Source: Salipiger sp. CCB-MM3
GTDB lineage: Bacteria; Pseudomonadota; Alphaproteobacteria; Rhodobacterales; Rhodobacteraceae
NCBI RefSeq assembly: GCF_001687105.1
Contig: NZ_CP014595.1
Location: forward strand, 1,426,001 to 1,490,000
DNA length: 64,000 nucleotides
Reading direction: 5' to 3'
The notes below the pieces were generated by a model. It had not been told where the DNA came from. It did not search any database and saw nothing but the letters and a program-made list of their open reading frames with translations. This document shows, in pieces, positions 32,341 through 40,545 of the stretch. The position numbers and the translations under genes are program-made. How positions within the stretch are numbered: position 1 is the stretch's first letter; each line of letters starts with the position of its first letter.

Positions 32341-33561
32341 ATGGACCACCAAGTGAACACCCGCCCCGCCAGCTACCGATTCCACAACGGCGAGAAGGCT
32401 CCGCTGCCCTTCGCGCCCGAGGAATATGACGCCCGGCTCAACGGGCTGCGCGCTGAGATGGCGGCGCAGGGAATCGACGCCTGCGTGCTCAGCTCGATGC
32501 ACAATATCGCCTATTACTCGGGGTTTCTCTATTGCAGCTTCGGGCGGCCCTACGCGCTGGTGGTCACCGCCACCGAGAGCGTCACGATCAGCGCCGGCAT
32601 CGACGCTGGCCAGCCGTGGCGGCGCTGCCATGGCGATAACATCACTTATACGGACTGGGCGCGGAACAACCTGTGGCGCGCGGTGCGGCAGGTCACCGGC
32701 AGCGGCAAGGTGATCGGCTATGAGGGCGATCATTTGACGCTGGCGCAGAAGGCGCTGCTCGATGAGTTCCTCACGCCGGCGCAGAGCCGCGATATCGCCC
32801 CCGCCACCATGCGCCAGCGGATGATGAAATCCCCCGCCGAGATCGCGCTCATCCGCCATGGCGCGCAGGTCGCCGACATCGGCGGCTATGCCATCCGCGA
32901 GGCAGTGCGGGAGGGCGCGCGCGAGATCGATATCGCCATGGCCGGGCGCGACGCGATGGAACTGGAGATCGCGAAGCGCCTCCCGGATGCCGAGTATCGC
33001 GACACATGGGTGTGGTTCCAGTCGGGGCTGAACACCGACGGCGCGCATAACCCGGTGACCGCGCGGGCGCTGCAGCGGGGCGATATCCTCTCGCTCAACT
33101 GCTTTCCCATGATCTCGGGCTATTACACCGCGCTCGAGCGCACGCTGTTTGTCGGCGAGGTCGACCCCGCGTCCCTTGCCATCTGGGAGGCCAATGTCGC
33201 CACCCACGAGCTGGGCCTGTCGCTGCTGAAGCCGGGGGTGAGCTGCGCCGAGGTGACACATGCGCTCAACGGCTTCCTGTCAGAGCGCGATCTGCTGCAA
33301 TACCGCACCTTCGGCTATGGCCACAGCTTTGGCGTGCTGTCGCATTACTATGGCCGCGAGGCCGGGCTGGAACTGCGCGAGGATATCGACACCGTGCTGG
33401 CGCCCGGCATGGTGGTCTCGATGGAGCCGATGCTGACGATCCCCGAAGGCCAGCCCGGCGCGGGCGGCTACCGCGAGCACGACATTCTGGTGATCACCGA
33501 GAATGGCGCTGAGAACATCACCGGCTATCCCTACGGCCCGGCGTTCAACGTGGTCGGCTAG
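32341..33561 (+). CDS. Creatinase (creatine amidinohydrolase)
   Basis: A 406-aa enzyme that hydrolyses creatine to sarcosine and urea. It follows the Pseudomonas creatinase sequence along its full length: YCSFGRPYALVVT, DGGQPWRR-like DAGQPWRR, WVWFQSGLNTDGAHNPVT, GDILSLNCFPMISGYYTALE, LQYRTFGYGHSFGVLSHYYG, AGLELREDIDTVLAPGMVVS and GAGGYREHDILVITENGAEN. The catalytic histidine is His236 in GAHNPV (His232 in the Pseudomonas enzyme). The pita-bread fold is shared with aminopeptidase P, but the metal ligands of the peptidase are not needed here. Start ATG 32341 follows AAAGGAGGGCC. No sarcosine oxidase, creatininase or transporter gene is adjacent. Confidence 0.92.
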   Translation: MDHQVNTRPASYRFHNGEKAPLPFAPEEYDARLNGLRAEMAAQGIDACVLSSMHNIAYYSGFLYCSFGRPYALVVTATESVTISAGIDAGQPWRRCHGDNITYTDWARNNLWRAVRQVTGSGKVIGYEGDHLTLAQKALLDEFLTPAQSRDIAPATMRQRMMKSPAEIALIRHGAQVADIGGYAIREAVREGAREIDIAMAGRDAMELEIAKRLPDAEYRDTWVWFQSGLNTDGAHNPVTARALQRGDILSLNCFPMISGYYTALERTLFVGEVDPASLAIWEANVATHELGLSLLKPGVSCAEVTHALNGFLSERDLLQYRTFGYGHSFGVLSHYYGREAGLELREDIDTVLAPGMVVSMEPMLTIPEGQPGAGGYREHDILVITENGAENITGYPYGPAFNVVG

Positions 33562-33573
33562 GCTCTGGTCCGG

Positions 33574-33637
33574 GGGGGCGCTGCCCCCTCGGCGCTTGCG
33601 CGCCTCACCCCCGGGATATTTTCGCCAAGAGGAAGTA
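33574..33637 (+). repeat. Dispersed intergenic element with hairpin head
   Basis: The hairpin GGGGGC-GCT-GCCCCC (33574-33588) is followed, after a spacer, by CCCCCGGGATATTTTC and GCCAAGAGGAAGTAG (33608-33637). It lies 12 nt beyond the creatinase stop. The tail is the reverse complement of the copy at 32055-32081, so the creatinase gene is flanked by an inverted pair. Confidence 0.7.
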
Positions 33638-33766
33638 GGACGCGCGGGCCGTGCAGCGGCGGAGCTTGGGTTGTTTTGCCGCCAGACGGTTGATTTTCCT
33701 GCGCCGACAGGTCACCTGAGGAGGAGGCGCACCGCGCCTGCGCGCCGCATCATCAGGAGAGCCCAA

Positions 33767-34393
33767 GTGACCTATGTGAAATGGACCTTCATCGTGCTCT
33801 TCTGGCTGCTCGTCGGCGCCTTCCTGCATTACACGCTGCCGCAGCACGACATCGCCCGCATCACCGACACCTACGAGAAGCGCGAGACACCGGGTTCGGT
33901 GAACCGCTGGTTCTGGAGTCAGGCGGGCAGCAAGAGCGCCGCCGCAACCGGCGGGCGCGACGTGTTCTTCATCCAGACCCGTCTGGCGAACGACAAGGTG
34001 ATGGTCTACCGCAACGAGGACACCAGCTGGGGCTGGCCGCCCTATTTCAAGTTCGACACCTCGAACCTGCAGGCCGAGGCCAATGACCTGCGCTCGGGCG
34101 CGGCAGATCCGCAATGGGTGGCGATCAAACATTACGGCTGGCGCAACGAGTTCCTGTCGATCTACCCCAACGCCGTCTCGATCCGGCCGGTCGATGGGCC
34201 CGACGTGCGCATCATTCCTTGGACCAACATCATTGTGCTGACGCTGCTGGCGGCCTTCGCATGGGCGGTCTGGGTGCGCTGGCGGCGGTTCCGCCGCGCC
34301 CGGATCGACCCGGCGCTCGAAGAGATGGGCGACAATCTCGACGAGGCCGGCGGGCGCATCCGCGGATTCTTTGGCGGCAAGAAGAAGGGCTGA
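33767..34393 (+). CDS. DUF1523 family membrane protein
   Basis: A 208-aa protein starting at GTG 33767 after CAGGAGAGCCCAA. An N-terminal membrane anchor (YVKWTFIVLFWLLVGAFLHY) is followed by an extracytoplasmic domain with DIARITDTYEKRET, GRDVFFIQTR, KVMVYRNEDTSWGWPPYFKF and a second membrane segment near 150-168 (IIVLTLLAAFAWAVWV). A basic cytoplasmic tail ends FFGGKKKG. These are characteristic of DUF1523, found mainly in Rhodobacteraceae, with unknown function. The frame remains open upstream into the repeat element, which is not coding. Confidence 0.85.
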   Translation: MTYVKWTFIVLFWLLVGAFLHYTLPQHDIARITDTYEKRETPGSVNRWFWSQAGSKSAAATGGRDVFFIQTRLANDKVMVYRNEDTSWGWPPYFKFDTSNLQAEANDLRSGAADPQWVAIKHYGWRNEFLSIYPNAVSIRPVDGPDVRIIPWTNIIVLTLLAAFAWAVWVRWRRFRRARIDPALEEMGDNLDEAGGRIRGFFGGKKKG

Positions 34394-34490
34394 GACCCGC
34401 CTTGCACAAGGCTCGCACCAAGGGGCTTTCGGCTCTAAGGTGTCTTAGATTGCGCCGAAACAAAGCCTAAACAGGAACGGAGGCACCGCC

Positions 34491-34916
34491 ATGGGGTTCA
34501 CCCAAGCCGTAAAGACCTGCCTGAGCAAATATGTGACTTTCTCGGGCCGCGCCGCGCGCTCGGAGTTCTGGTGGTTCGCGCTCTTCGTCTATGGCGGCGG
34601 GCTGCTGCTGGGGCTGCTGGATCTGGCGCTCTTCGGGCAGACCACCACCGTCACCACCGAAACCAGCGCCGCCGTATCGTCGCAGACGCAATTCGCGCCT
34701 TTCTCGTCGGTCTTCGGGCTGCTGGTGGTGCTGCCCTACATCTCGGTCACCGTCCGGCGGCTGCATGACACCGACCGCAGCGGTTGGTGGTACTGGCTGG
34801 CGCTGATCCCGCTGATCGGGATCATCGTCCTGATCGTCTGGCTCGCATCGAAGGGCACGCCGGGGCGCAATCGCTTCGGTGAAGACCCCTTCGGAGCCGT
34901 CGCACCGCCAAACTGA
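34491..34916 (+). CDS. DUF805 domain-containing membrane protein
   Basis: A 141-aa protein starting MGFTQAVKTCLSKYVTFSGR. The hallmark ARSEFWWFALFVYGG follows, and ISVTVRRLHDTDRSGWWYWL plus GRNRFGEDPF near the C-terminus complete the DUF805 pattern. About three to four membrane segments are predicted. The function of DUF805 is unknown. ACGGAGGCACCGCC precedes the ATG. It lies 97 nt after the DUF1523 gene and is convergent with the SnoaL-like gene. Confidence 0.9.
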   Translation: MGFTQAVKTCLSKYVTFSGRAARSEFWWFALFVYGGGLLLGLLDLALFGQTTTVTTETSAAVSSQTQFAPFSSVFGLLVVLPYISVTVRRLHDTDRSGWWYWLALIPLIGIIVLIVWLASKGTPGRNRFGEDPFGAVAPPN

Positions 34917-34958
34917 TCAAACCAGCCTGATCAAACCTGTCTAAGTGTCTAAGGACGC

Positions 34959-35915
34959 TCAGGCGGTGCCGGTGGCGCGCAGGATCTGCGCCCAGACGCC
35001 GGGCACATCGTAGATCGTCCATTCGCGGCGCAGGCCATCGGGGCCGAACTCCACCTGCGTCATACCAAGGATATGCACCGGCGCGCCGGTGGGGGCGCCG
35101 AAAGCGCCATGCCCGTCATGAGTGCCGCTGAGCGACCAGCGCAGGCAGGCCCGCGGCGGCGACAGCGGGTCTTCTGCGCCGAGCGCGTGGTCTACCTCGA
35201 ACCGCGCCGAGGGGAAGGCCGCGCGCAGCCCCAGCCAGAAGGTCTCGGCCTCGCGCGGGCCGCAGCCGGTCTCCGCGCCGGGAAGAAAGAGCTCGGCGGC
35301 CGGATCATACTCCTGCGCCATCACCGCCAGTTCGCCATTCATCACCCGCTCCAGCAGATCGGTCAGCGCCGCGCCCCACGGGCTGTCGTTGCCGCGCGCG
35401 GTATAGCGCGGCGGGTAGGTCTCGCGCGGCGCGGCGGCCAGCCGCCAGCGGGCGCCTTCGAGCATATCGACGCCGATCTGCCGCAGGATCGCCGCCTCGT
35501 CGCGCAGCACCCATTGCTCGTGCAGCTGCCCTGCCACGCAGTGCCGCTCGGTCATCTGGGTGAACTGCACGCGCGCGCGCGACGGAGGGCCGTAGAGCCC
35601 CGCCCCGTCGTGCCGTGCGGTGACGTGACACCGCTCGGCGGCGACAAAGGCGTTCTGCGCCGTCGCCTGCCAGAGCCGCTCTTCGGGGAGCAGGCGCGCA
35701 CCGCTCAGCGCCGCCGCCCGCGCCGCCAGATCCGCGCCCAGCACCTCGGGTTCCACAAGCGCGCCGAGCGCTTCGTGCGAGATCACCTCGGGCGCCAGAT
35801 ACTCCGCGAGACGGTCGAGCCGCCGGGCCTCGTCGAGATCGCCGGTGAGCGCGGAGAGATAGGCGGCCACATCCGGCCAGCGCGTATCGAACCCGGCGAG
35901 AAACGGCACACTCAA
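34959..35915 (-). CDS. Tandem SnoaL-like (ester cyclase/NTF2 fold) protein in the soe operon
   Basis: A 318-aa cytoplasmic protein that appears to contain two NTF2/SnoaL-like domains: residues about 20-165 (QMTERHCVAGQLHEQWVLRD, AAILRQIGVDM) and about 180-315 (LLERVMNGELAVMAQEYDPA, RAAFPSARFEVDHALGAED, VHILGMTQVEFGPDGLRREW, TIYDVPGVWAQIL). SnoaL-like folds include polyketide cyclases and dehalogenase-like hydrolases, but many members are uncharacterised. Its ATG overlaps the stop of the soeC-like gene by four bases, so it is translated as the last gene of that operon, in a place where chaperone genes are often found. The role is unknown. Confidence 0.72.
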   Translation of the reverse strand: MSVPFLAGFDTRWPDVAAYLSALTGDLDEARRLDRLAEYLAPEVISHEALGALVEPEVLGADLAARAAALSGARLLPEERLWQATAQNAFVAAERCHVTARHDGAGLYGPPSRARVQFTQMTERHCVAGQLHEQWVLRDEAAILRQIGVDMLEGARWRLAAAPRETYPPRYTARGNDSPWGAALTDLLERVMNGELAVMAQEYDPAAELFLPGAETGCGPREAETFWLGLRAAFPSARFEVDHALGAEDPLSPPRACLRWSLSGTHDGHGAFGAPTGAPVHILGMTQVEFGPDGLRREWTIYDVPGVWAQILRATGTA

Positions 35916-36805
35916 CGACTCCCGTAGTAGAGGCCAACCACATGTTCGGCCTCAGCAAAAAACAACCACCGCGAGACAAGCACGCCCGCCACATGCGAGA
36001 CAAGGGAAATGAGGGCCAGCAGATGCAGCGCCGCGCCGGGCAGGGAAAGCAGCAACAGTGCGAGCAGACCGGCCAAGGGCAGCAGTACCGCCAGCAGCAG
36101 CGCGATGATCCGCAGCTTCAGCGCATGGCGGCGGGCGACCACAAAGACCATCTCGCGGGTGAGGTAATTGCCGCCCGTATGCGGCGCAAAGAGCGCGCGG
36201 GGCGTGCCCTGCGGCTCTAGGCCGGTGGCGCTGGCAAGGGTGCTGGCGCTGCGCGCAAAGCGGCTGTCGCCGTCGACCCACACCCAGACCTGCAGTGCGC
36301 CGGTGAGGGTCAGCAGCACCAACGCCGCGAGCAGCTGCCCCGCCAGCAAGGCGCCGCCCGCCAGCGCATAGCTAAGAAACAGCGCCGGGGTGGAGCGGTG
36401 GTGCCAGCGCGGCACGGTTTTGAGTTGCGCATAGATCATCGCGGTCGCGGTGACGGTGGCCAAAGCCGCCAGCGCGGCAAGCCAGCCGAGCGGCAGGACC
36501 GGGGTGCCGATGAGCAGCGTCAGACCATAGCCGCCGCCCAAGAGCAGCGTGATCACCGCCGCCCAAGCCTCGCGCGAGAGCCAGCTGCTGCGCCATTGGC
36601 TGAACGCCTTGAGCGCGCGCTCACGGTGCCCCAGATGAAAGGCCGAGGCGGCGAGCCCGGCAAGCGCCAGCGCATAGGCCAGCGCGAGGAAGGCGAAGGC
36701 GGTCCAGCCGCTGGGTGGCGAGAGGTCGATGCCGAGCCAGAACAGCAGGCCAAAGCCGAGACCCGAGAGAGTGGTGAAGACCAGAAGCGAGGGCGCCGGA
36801 TGCAT
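35912..36805 (-). CDS. soeC: DmsC-family membrane anchor, probable sulfite dehydrogenase subunit SoeC
   Basis: A 297-aa inner-membrane protein with eight hydrophobic segments, starting MHPAPSLLVFTTLSGLGFGL. The opening PSLLVFTTLSGLGFGLLFWL, AFHLGHRERALKAFSQWRSS and WLSREAWAAVITLLLGGGY are typical of DmsC-type quinone-interacting anchors. It follows the iron-sulfur subunit gene by 2 nt and would anchor the complex and exchange electrons with the quinone pool. The frame is open upstream through the ferredoxin gene, but ATG 36805 gives the proper first helix. Naming as SoeC depends on the catalytic subunit lacking a Tat signal. Confidence 0.78.
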   Translation of the reverse strand: MHPAPSLLVFTTLSGLGFGLLFWLGIDLSPPSGWTAFAFLALAYALALAGLAASAFHLGHRERALKAFSQWRSSWLSREAWAAVITLLLGGGYGLTLLIGTPVLPLGWLAALAALATVTATAMIYAQLKTVPRWHHRSTPALFLSYALAGGALLAGQLLAALVLLTLTGALQVWVWVDGDSRFARSASTLASATGLEPQGTPRALFAPHTGGNYLTREMVFVVARRHALKLRIIALLLAVLLPLAGLLALLLLSLPGAALHLLALISLVSHVAGVLVSRWLFFAEAEHVVGLYYGSR

Positions 36806-36807
36806 GG

Positions 36808-37557
36808 TCAGAGCCTCGCAAGCGTGCGGTCGATCCAGCCCAACAGGCCGCGCGGCTCTTCGGCCACCGGCGCGAGGAAGGGCGCCAGCACGTCCACCTC
36901 GCCCTGCCACGCATCGCGCGGGCGCGGCGGCAGGTAGCGGTTGACCGGCTTGGTGCCCTGTTCGGGCATCAACTCGATCCCGCCACGTTCCTCGACCAGC
37001 AGGCTGACCTCGCTTTCGGGGTCGGCAAGATCGCCGAAATGCCGCGCCCCGGCCGGGCAGGTGCGCACGCAGGCGGGCTCGCGGTCCTCTTCGGGCAGGG
37101 TCTCGTTGTAGATGCGGTCGACGCAGAGCGTGCATTTCTTCATCACCCCCGCCGCCGGGTCCATCTCGCGCGCGCCATAGGGACAGGCCCAAGCGCAAAG
37201 CCCGCAGCCGATGCAGTCGCTCTCGTTGACCAGCACGATGCCATCCTCGACCCGCTTGTAGCTGGCCCCGGTGGGACAGACGGTGACGCAGGGCGCATCG
37301 GCGCAATGCAGGCAGGACTTGGGGAAATGCACCAGCTGTGTGGGACCGGCCTCGGGCGTCACCTCATAGCTGTGCACGCGGTTGAGGAAGGTGCCCGAAG
37401 GATCGGCACCATAGGGGTCCTGATCCGACAGCGGGCTGGGCTGGCTCTGGGTGTTCCAGCCCTTGCAGGCCACCACGCAGGCGTGACAGCCGACGCAGGT
37501 ATCAAGGTCGATCACGAGGCCGAGTTGTCTGTGCGTGTGGTCGGGGTGGTCTGTCAT
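36808..37557 (-). CDS. soeB: 4Fe-4S ferredoxin-type subunit, probable SoeB
   Basis: A 249-aa electron-transfer subunit with four cysteine clusters: CVGCHACVVACKGWN (about 21-35), CLHCADAPCVTVCPTG, CIGCGLCAWACPYGAR and a last group CTLC with CVRTCPAGA. This 16-cysteine arrangement is that of DmsB/PsrB/SoeB proteins, which carry four [4Fe-4S] clusters between the molybdenum subunit and the membrane anchor. There is no export signal, consistent with a cytoplasm-facing enzyme. It lies 82 nt downstream of the catalytic subunit gene (a dispersed element lies between) and 2 nt upstream of the anchor gene. Confidence 0.83.
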   Translation of the reverse strand: MTDHPDHTHRQLGLVIDLDTCVGCHACVVACKGWNTQSQPSPLSDQDPYGADPSGTFLNRVHSYEVTPEAGPTQLVHFPKSCLHCADAPCVTVCPTGASYKRVEDGIVLVNESDCIGCGLCAWACPYGAREMDPAAGVMKKCTLCVDRIYNETLPEEDREPACVRTCPAGARHFGDLADPESEVSLLVEERGGIELMPEQGTKPVNRYLPPRPRDAWQGEVDVLAPFLAPVAEEPRGLLGWIDRTLARL

Positions 37558-37591
37558 GATCCGGCGTTTCGTCTGAGTGGCGGGCGAGGGA

Positions 37592-37638
37592 CCGGGGCGC
37601 TGCCCCGGACCCCGGGATATTTGGGTCTAGACGAAGCG
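37592..37638 (+). repeat. Dispersed intergenic element inside the soe operon
   Basis: The hairpin CCGGGGC-GCT-GCCCCGG (37592-37608) is followed by ACCCCGGGATATTTGGG and a degenerate CTAGACGAAGCG tail. It occupies nearly all of the 82-nt gap between the soeA-like and soeB-like genes, so the operon message must pass through it. Confidence 0.6.
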
Positions 37639-37639
37639 C

Positions 37640-40426
37640 CTAGGCGGGCCGCCAGAGCGGCGGAAATGCGGGCTGCGCTTCGGGCGGCGGCGGCGTCTTT
37701 TCCAGCCGGACGCGCAGGTCGAACCATGCCGCCTGACCGGTGACCGGGTCGGAATTCGACCAGCGGCGACCATCACCGCGCTCGGGCAGAAGCTCGGGAA
37801 TCAGGTGATTGAGCAAAAAGCCCTTGGTGGCCTCGGGTGCCGCCGCATCGAGACCCCATGCGCCCTTGCGCTTGCCGATGGCGTTCCACGTCCAGACCAC
37901 CCCCTCGCTTTGCGCCTCCATGCGGGCGGCGGGCACGGTGATCTCACCATGGGCGGAGATGACGCGCAGCCAGTCGCCTTCGGAAAGACCCAGCTCGCGC
38001 CACCAGACACCGGGGACATAGAGCGGGTTCACCCCGTGTATCTGCCGCAGCCACGGGTTCTGGCTGCCCCAGCTGTGATACATCGCCATGGGCCGCTGGG
38101 TGATCGCATGCAGCGGATACTCGGCCGGATCCTCAAAGCCCTCCGACAGCGGCGCGCTCCACGTCGGCAGAGGCTCCATGGCGGCGGCAATGCGCGGGCG
38201 CAGCGCCTCGGGAGGCTGCCGCGTGCCCTGCCCTTCGGCGGCGCGCTGGAAGCGGCGCAGCGGCTCGGACCAGAGCTGCACCAGATAGGGCGCGGGCGTT
38301 TCCAGCAGGCCGGTCGCTACCGCCCAATCCTGATAGGCGCGGTTCCACGGTTTGTAATAGGCGGCCTCGGGCGGCACCGGGATGCCGTGCACGCCGCCCT
38401 GCGCGATATAACTGTCCAGCTGCGCCGCATTGGGCGTGCCGCGCCCGTCCTGCAACCCGTGCGGCCCCATGCGGAACCCCGCGAGCGGGCCGATGCCGGG
38501 CTTACGCTCGTGGTTGGTGATGTAATCGGCGTAATCACCATAGACCGGCGCGCCATCCTGCCACATGCCCGGCAGGCCGAGCCGGGCGCCGAGATCCAGC
38601 AGCACCGACTGGAAGGGACGCACATCGCGATCCGGCGCTACTACCGGCCAGCGGATCGCGTCGGCGGCCATATCCGGCTCCGACACCGGGCGGTCGAGCA
38701 GCGAGATACAGTCGTGCCGTTCAAGATAGGTGGTGTCGGGCAGGATCAGATCGGCATAGGCGACCATCTCGGAGCGATAGGCGTCCGAGTAGATGATGCG
38801 CGGGATGAGATAGTCGCCCTCTTCGTCCTGCGCGGTCAGCATCTCCATCGTGCCGGCGGTGTTCATCGCCGAGTTCCACGCCATGTTGGACATGTAGAGA
38901 AACAGTGTGTCGATCCGGTAGGGATCGCCCGCCACCGCATTGGCGATGACCATATGCATCATGCCGTGCACCGAAAGCGGCGCCTCCCAGCTGAACGCCT
39001 TGTCGATGCGCAGCGGGGCGCCCGTCTCGTCTACCGCCAGATCCTCGGGGCCGAGCGGATAGCCCAGCGGCGGGCCGTCCAGCGGCTGGCCGGGGCGGGC
39101 CTGCGCATGCGGTCTGGGATGGGCCTCGGGCGGTTTCGGATAGGGCGGCTTGAAGCGGAAACTGCCCGGCGTCTCCACCGCGCCAAGAAGGCTTTGCAGC
39201 AGATGCAGCGCGCGGCAGGTCTGGAACCCGTTGGAATGCGCCGAGACGCCGCGCATCGCGTGCATCGCCACCGGGCGTCCCGGCATCGTGCGATGCGCCC
39301 GACCGCGAAAATCTGTCCACGGCTGGTCAAGCTCCACCGGGGCCTCGAAGGCGGCGCGTGCGAGTTCGGCGGCCAGCCAGCGGATGCGCTCGGCGGGCAG
39401 ACCGCAGCGCTCGGCCACAGCCTCGGGCGCGTATTCCGGCACCATGTAGCGCGCCGCGATCATCTGCATCACCGAACGGTGGGTGATCCCGGCGCGGCGC
39501 AGATGGCCGGTCAGCTTGGGCTCCACCCCTTCGGCATCCCAAGGCGCGGGGCGACCGGTCTGGGCGTCGATCACCTGCATCCGCCCCTCGGCGTCGCGCA
39601 GAAAGAGGCCGTAGTTTTCGGACTTCGGATCGCAGTCCACCAGCACCGGCGCGTTGGTGAAATGCGCGAGGAACTGCAGGTCGATCCGCCCGGCCCGCAG
39701 CAGCTCGTGCGCCAGCGACAGGATCAGCAGCCCGTCGGTGCCGGGGGTGATGCCGACCCACTCGTCGGCGATGGCGCTATAGCCCGAGCGTACCGGGTTG
39801 ATGGACACCACCTTGGCGCCGCGCGCCTTGAGCTGCGACAGGCCCATCTTGATCGGGTTGCTGTCGTGATCCTCGGCCACACCAAACAGCAGCAGCAGCT
39901 TGGCGTGCTCCCAATCGGGGCTGCCGAACTCCCAGAAGCTGCCGCCCAGCGTATAGATCCCCGCCGCCGCCATATTGACCGAACAAAAGCCGCCGTGCGC
40001 CGCGTAATTGGGCGTGCCGAACTGCTGTGCCCACCAGCCGGTGAGGCTTTGCGACTGGTCGCGCCCGGTGAAGAAGGCGAGCTTTTCGGGCGCCGTCTCG
40101 CGCAGCGGTTTCAGCCAGTCCACGGCGGTCTGCAGCGCCTCTTCCCAGCTGATCTCCTCGAATTCGCCCGATCCGCGCGGACCCACCCGGCGCATCGGCG
40201 CGCGCAGCCGCGCCGGAGAGGTGACCTGCTTGAGCCCCGCCGCGCCCTTGGCGCAGAGCACCCCGCGATTGAGGTGATGATCGCGGTTGCCCTCGATATA
40301 GACCGGCGCGCCGTCCTTGAGATGCACGTCGATCCCGCAGCGGCAGGCGCACATGTAGCAGGTGGTTTTGCGAATCTCGTCCGAGATCCGCGGAGAAGTG
40401 TCGAGCTGCCGTTCGGTCTGCGCCAT
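37640..40426 (-). CDS. soeA: Molybdopterin oxidoreductase, probable sulfite dehydrogenase catalytic subunit SoeA
   Basis: A 928-aa enzyme of the DMSO reductase superfamily. The N-terminal [4Fe-4S] site is C23, C26, C30 and C58 (CYMCACRCG, then GVLCAKG). Cofactor-binding segments include FFTGRDQSQSLTGWWAQQFG, HGGFCSVNMAAAGIYTLGGS (Cys148 is a candidate molybdenum ligand) and LPDTTYLERHDCISLLDRP. The C-terminal domain has PLHAITQRPMAMYHSWGSQN. No twin-arginine signal is present, so the enzyme is cytoplasmic, as known for SoeABC, which oxidises sulfite to sulfate and feeds quinones. The downstream ferredoxin and DmsC-type subunits complete the complex. Thiosulfate, polysulfide or another substrate cannot be fully excluded. 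Confidence 0.78.
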   Translation of the reverse strand: MAQTERQLDTSPRISDEIRKTTCYMCACRCGIDVHLKDGAPVYIEGNRDHHLNRGVLCAKGAAGLKQVTSPARLRAPMRRVGPRGSGEFEEISWEEALQTAVDWLKPLRETAPEKLAFFTGRDQSQSLTGWWAQQFGTPNYAAHGGFCSVNMAAAGIYTLGGSFWEFGSPDWEHAKLLLLFGVAEDHDSNPIKMGLSQLKARGAKVVSINPVRSGYSAIADEWVGITPGTDGLLILSLAHELLRAGRIDLQFLAHFTNAPVLVDCDPKSENYGLFLRDAEGRMQVIDAQTGRPAPWDAEGVEPKLTGHLRRAGITHRSVMQMIAARYMVPEYAPEAVAERCGLPAERIRWLAAELARAAFEAPVELDQPWTDFRGRAHRTMPGRPVAMHAMRGVSAHSNGFQTCRALHLLQSLLGAVETPGSFRFKPPYPKPPEAHPRPHAQARPGQPLDGPPLGYPLGPEDLAVDETGAPLRIDKAFSWEAPLSVHGMMHMVIANAVAGDPYRIDTLFLYMSNMAWNSAMNTAGTMEMLTAQDEEGDYLIPRIIYSDAYRSEMVAYADLILPDTTYLERHDCISLLDRPVSEPDMAADAIRWPVVAPDRDVRPFQSVLLDLGARLGLPGMWQDGAPVYGDYADYITNHERKPGIGPLAGFRMGPHGLQDGRGTPNAAQLDSYIAQGGVHGIPVPPEAAYYKPWNRAYQDWAVATGLLETPAPYLVQLWSEPLRRFQRAAEGQGTRQPPEALRPRIAAAMEPLPTWSAPLSEGFEDPAEYPLHAITQRPMAMYHSWGSQNPWLRQIHGVNPLYVPGVWWRELGLSEGDWLRVISAHGEITVPAARMEAQSEGVVWTWNAIGKRKGAWGLDAAAPEATKGFLLNHLIPELLPERGDGRRWSNSDPVTGQAAWFDLRVRLEKTPPPPEAQPAFPPLWRPA

Positions 40427-40545
40427 GCGGGTCCAAGCTGCGGGTAAAATGCGTTGCCTGACACGACGCTAGGGCACAGGCCCCCATCCTGACCAGAACT
40501 TTCCCGATCACCGATCCGCGACCGGCGAAGCGGCGCCCGAAGCGG

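Noticed and set aside
37805..40447. Plus-strand open frame of about 880 codons opposite soeA
   Set aside because: Antisense shadow of a clear molybdoenzyme gene; composition is His/Arg/Gly-rich without motifs.
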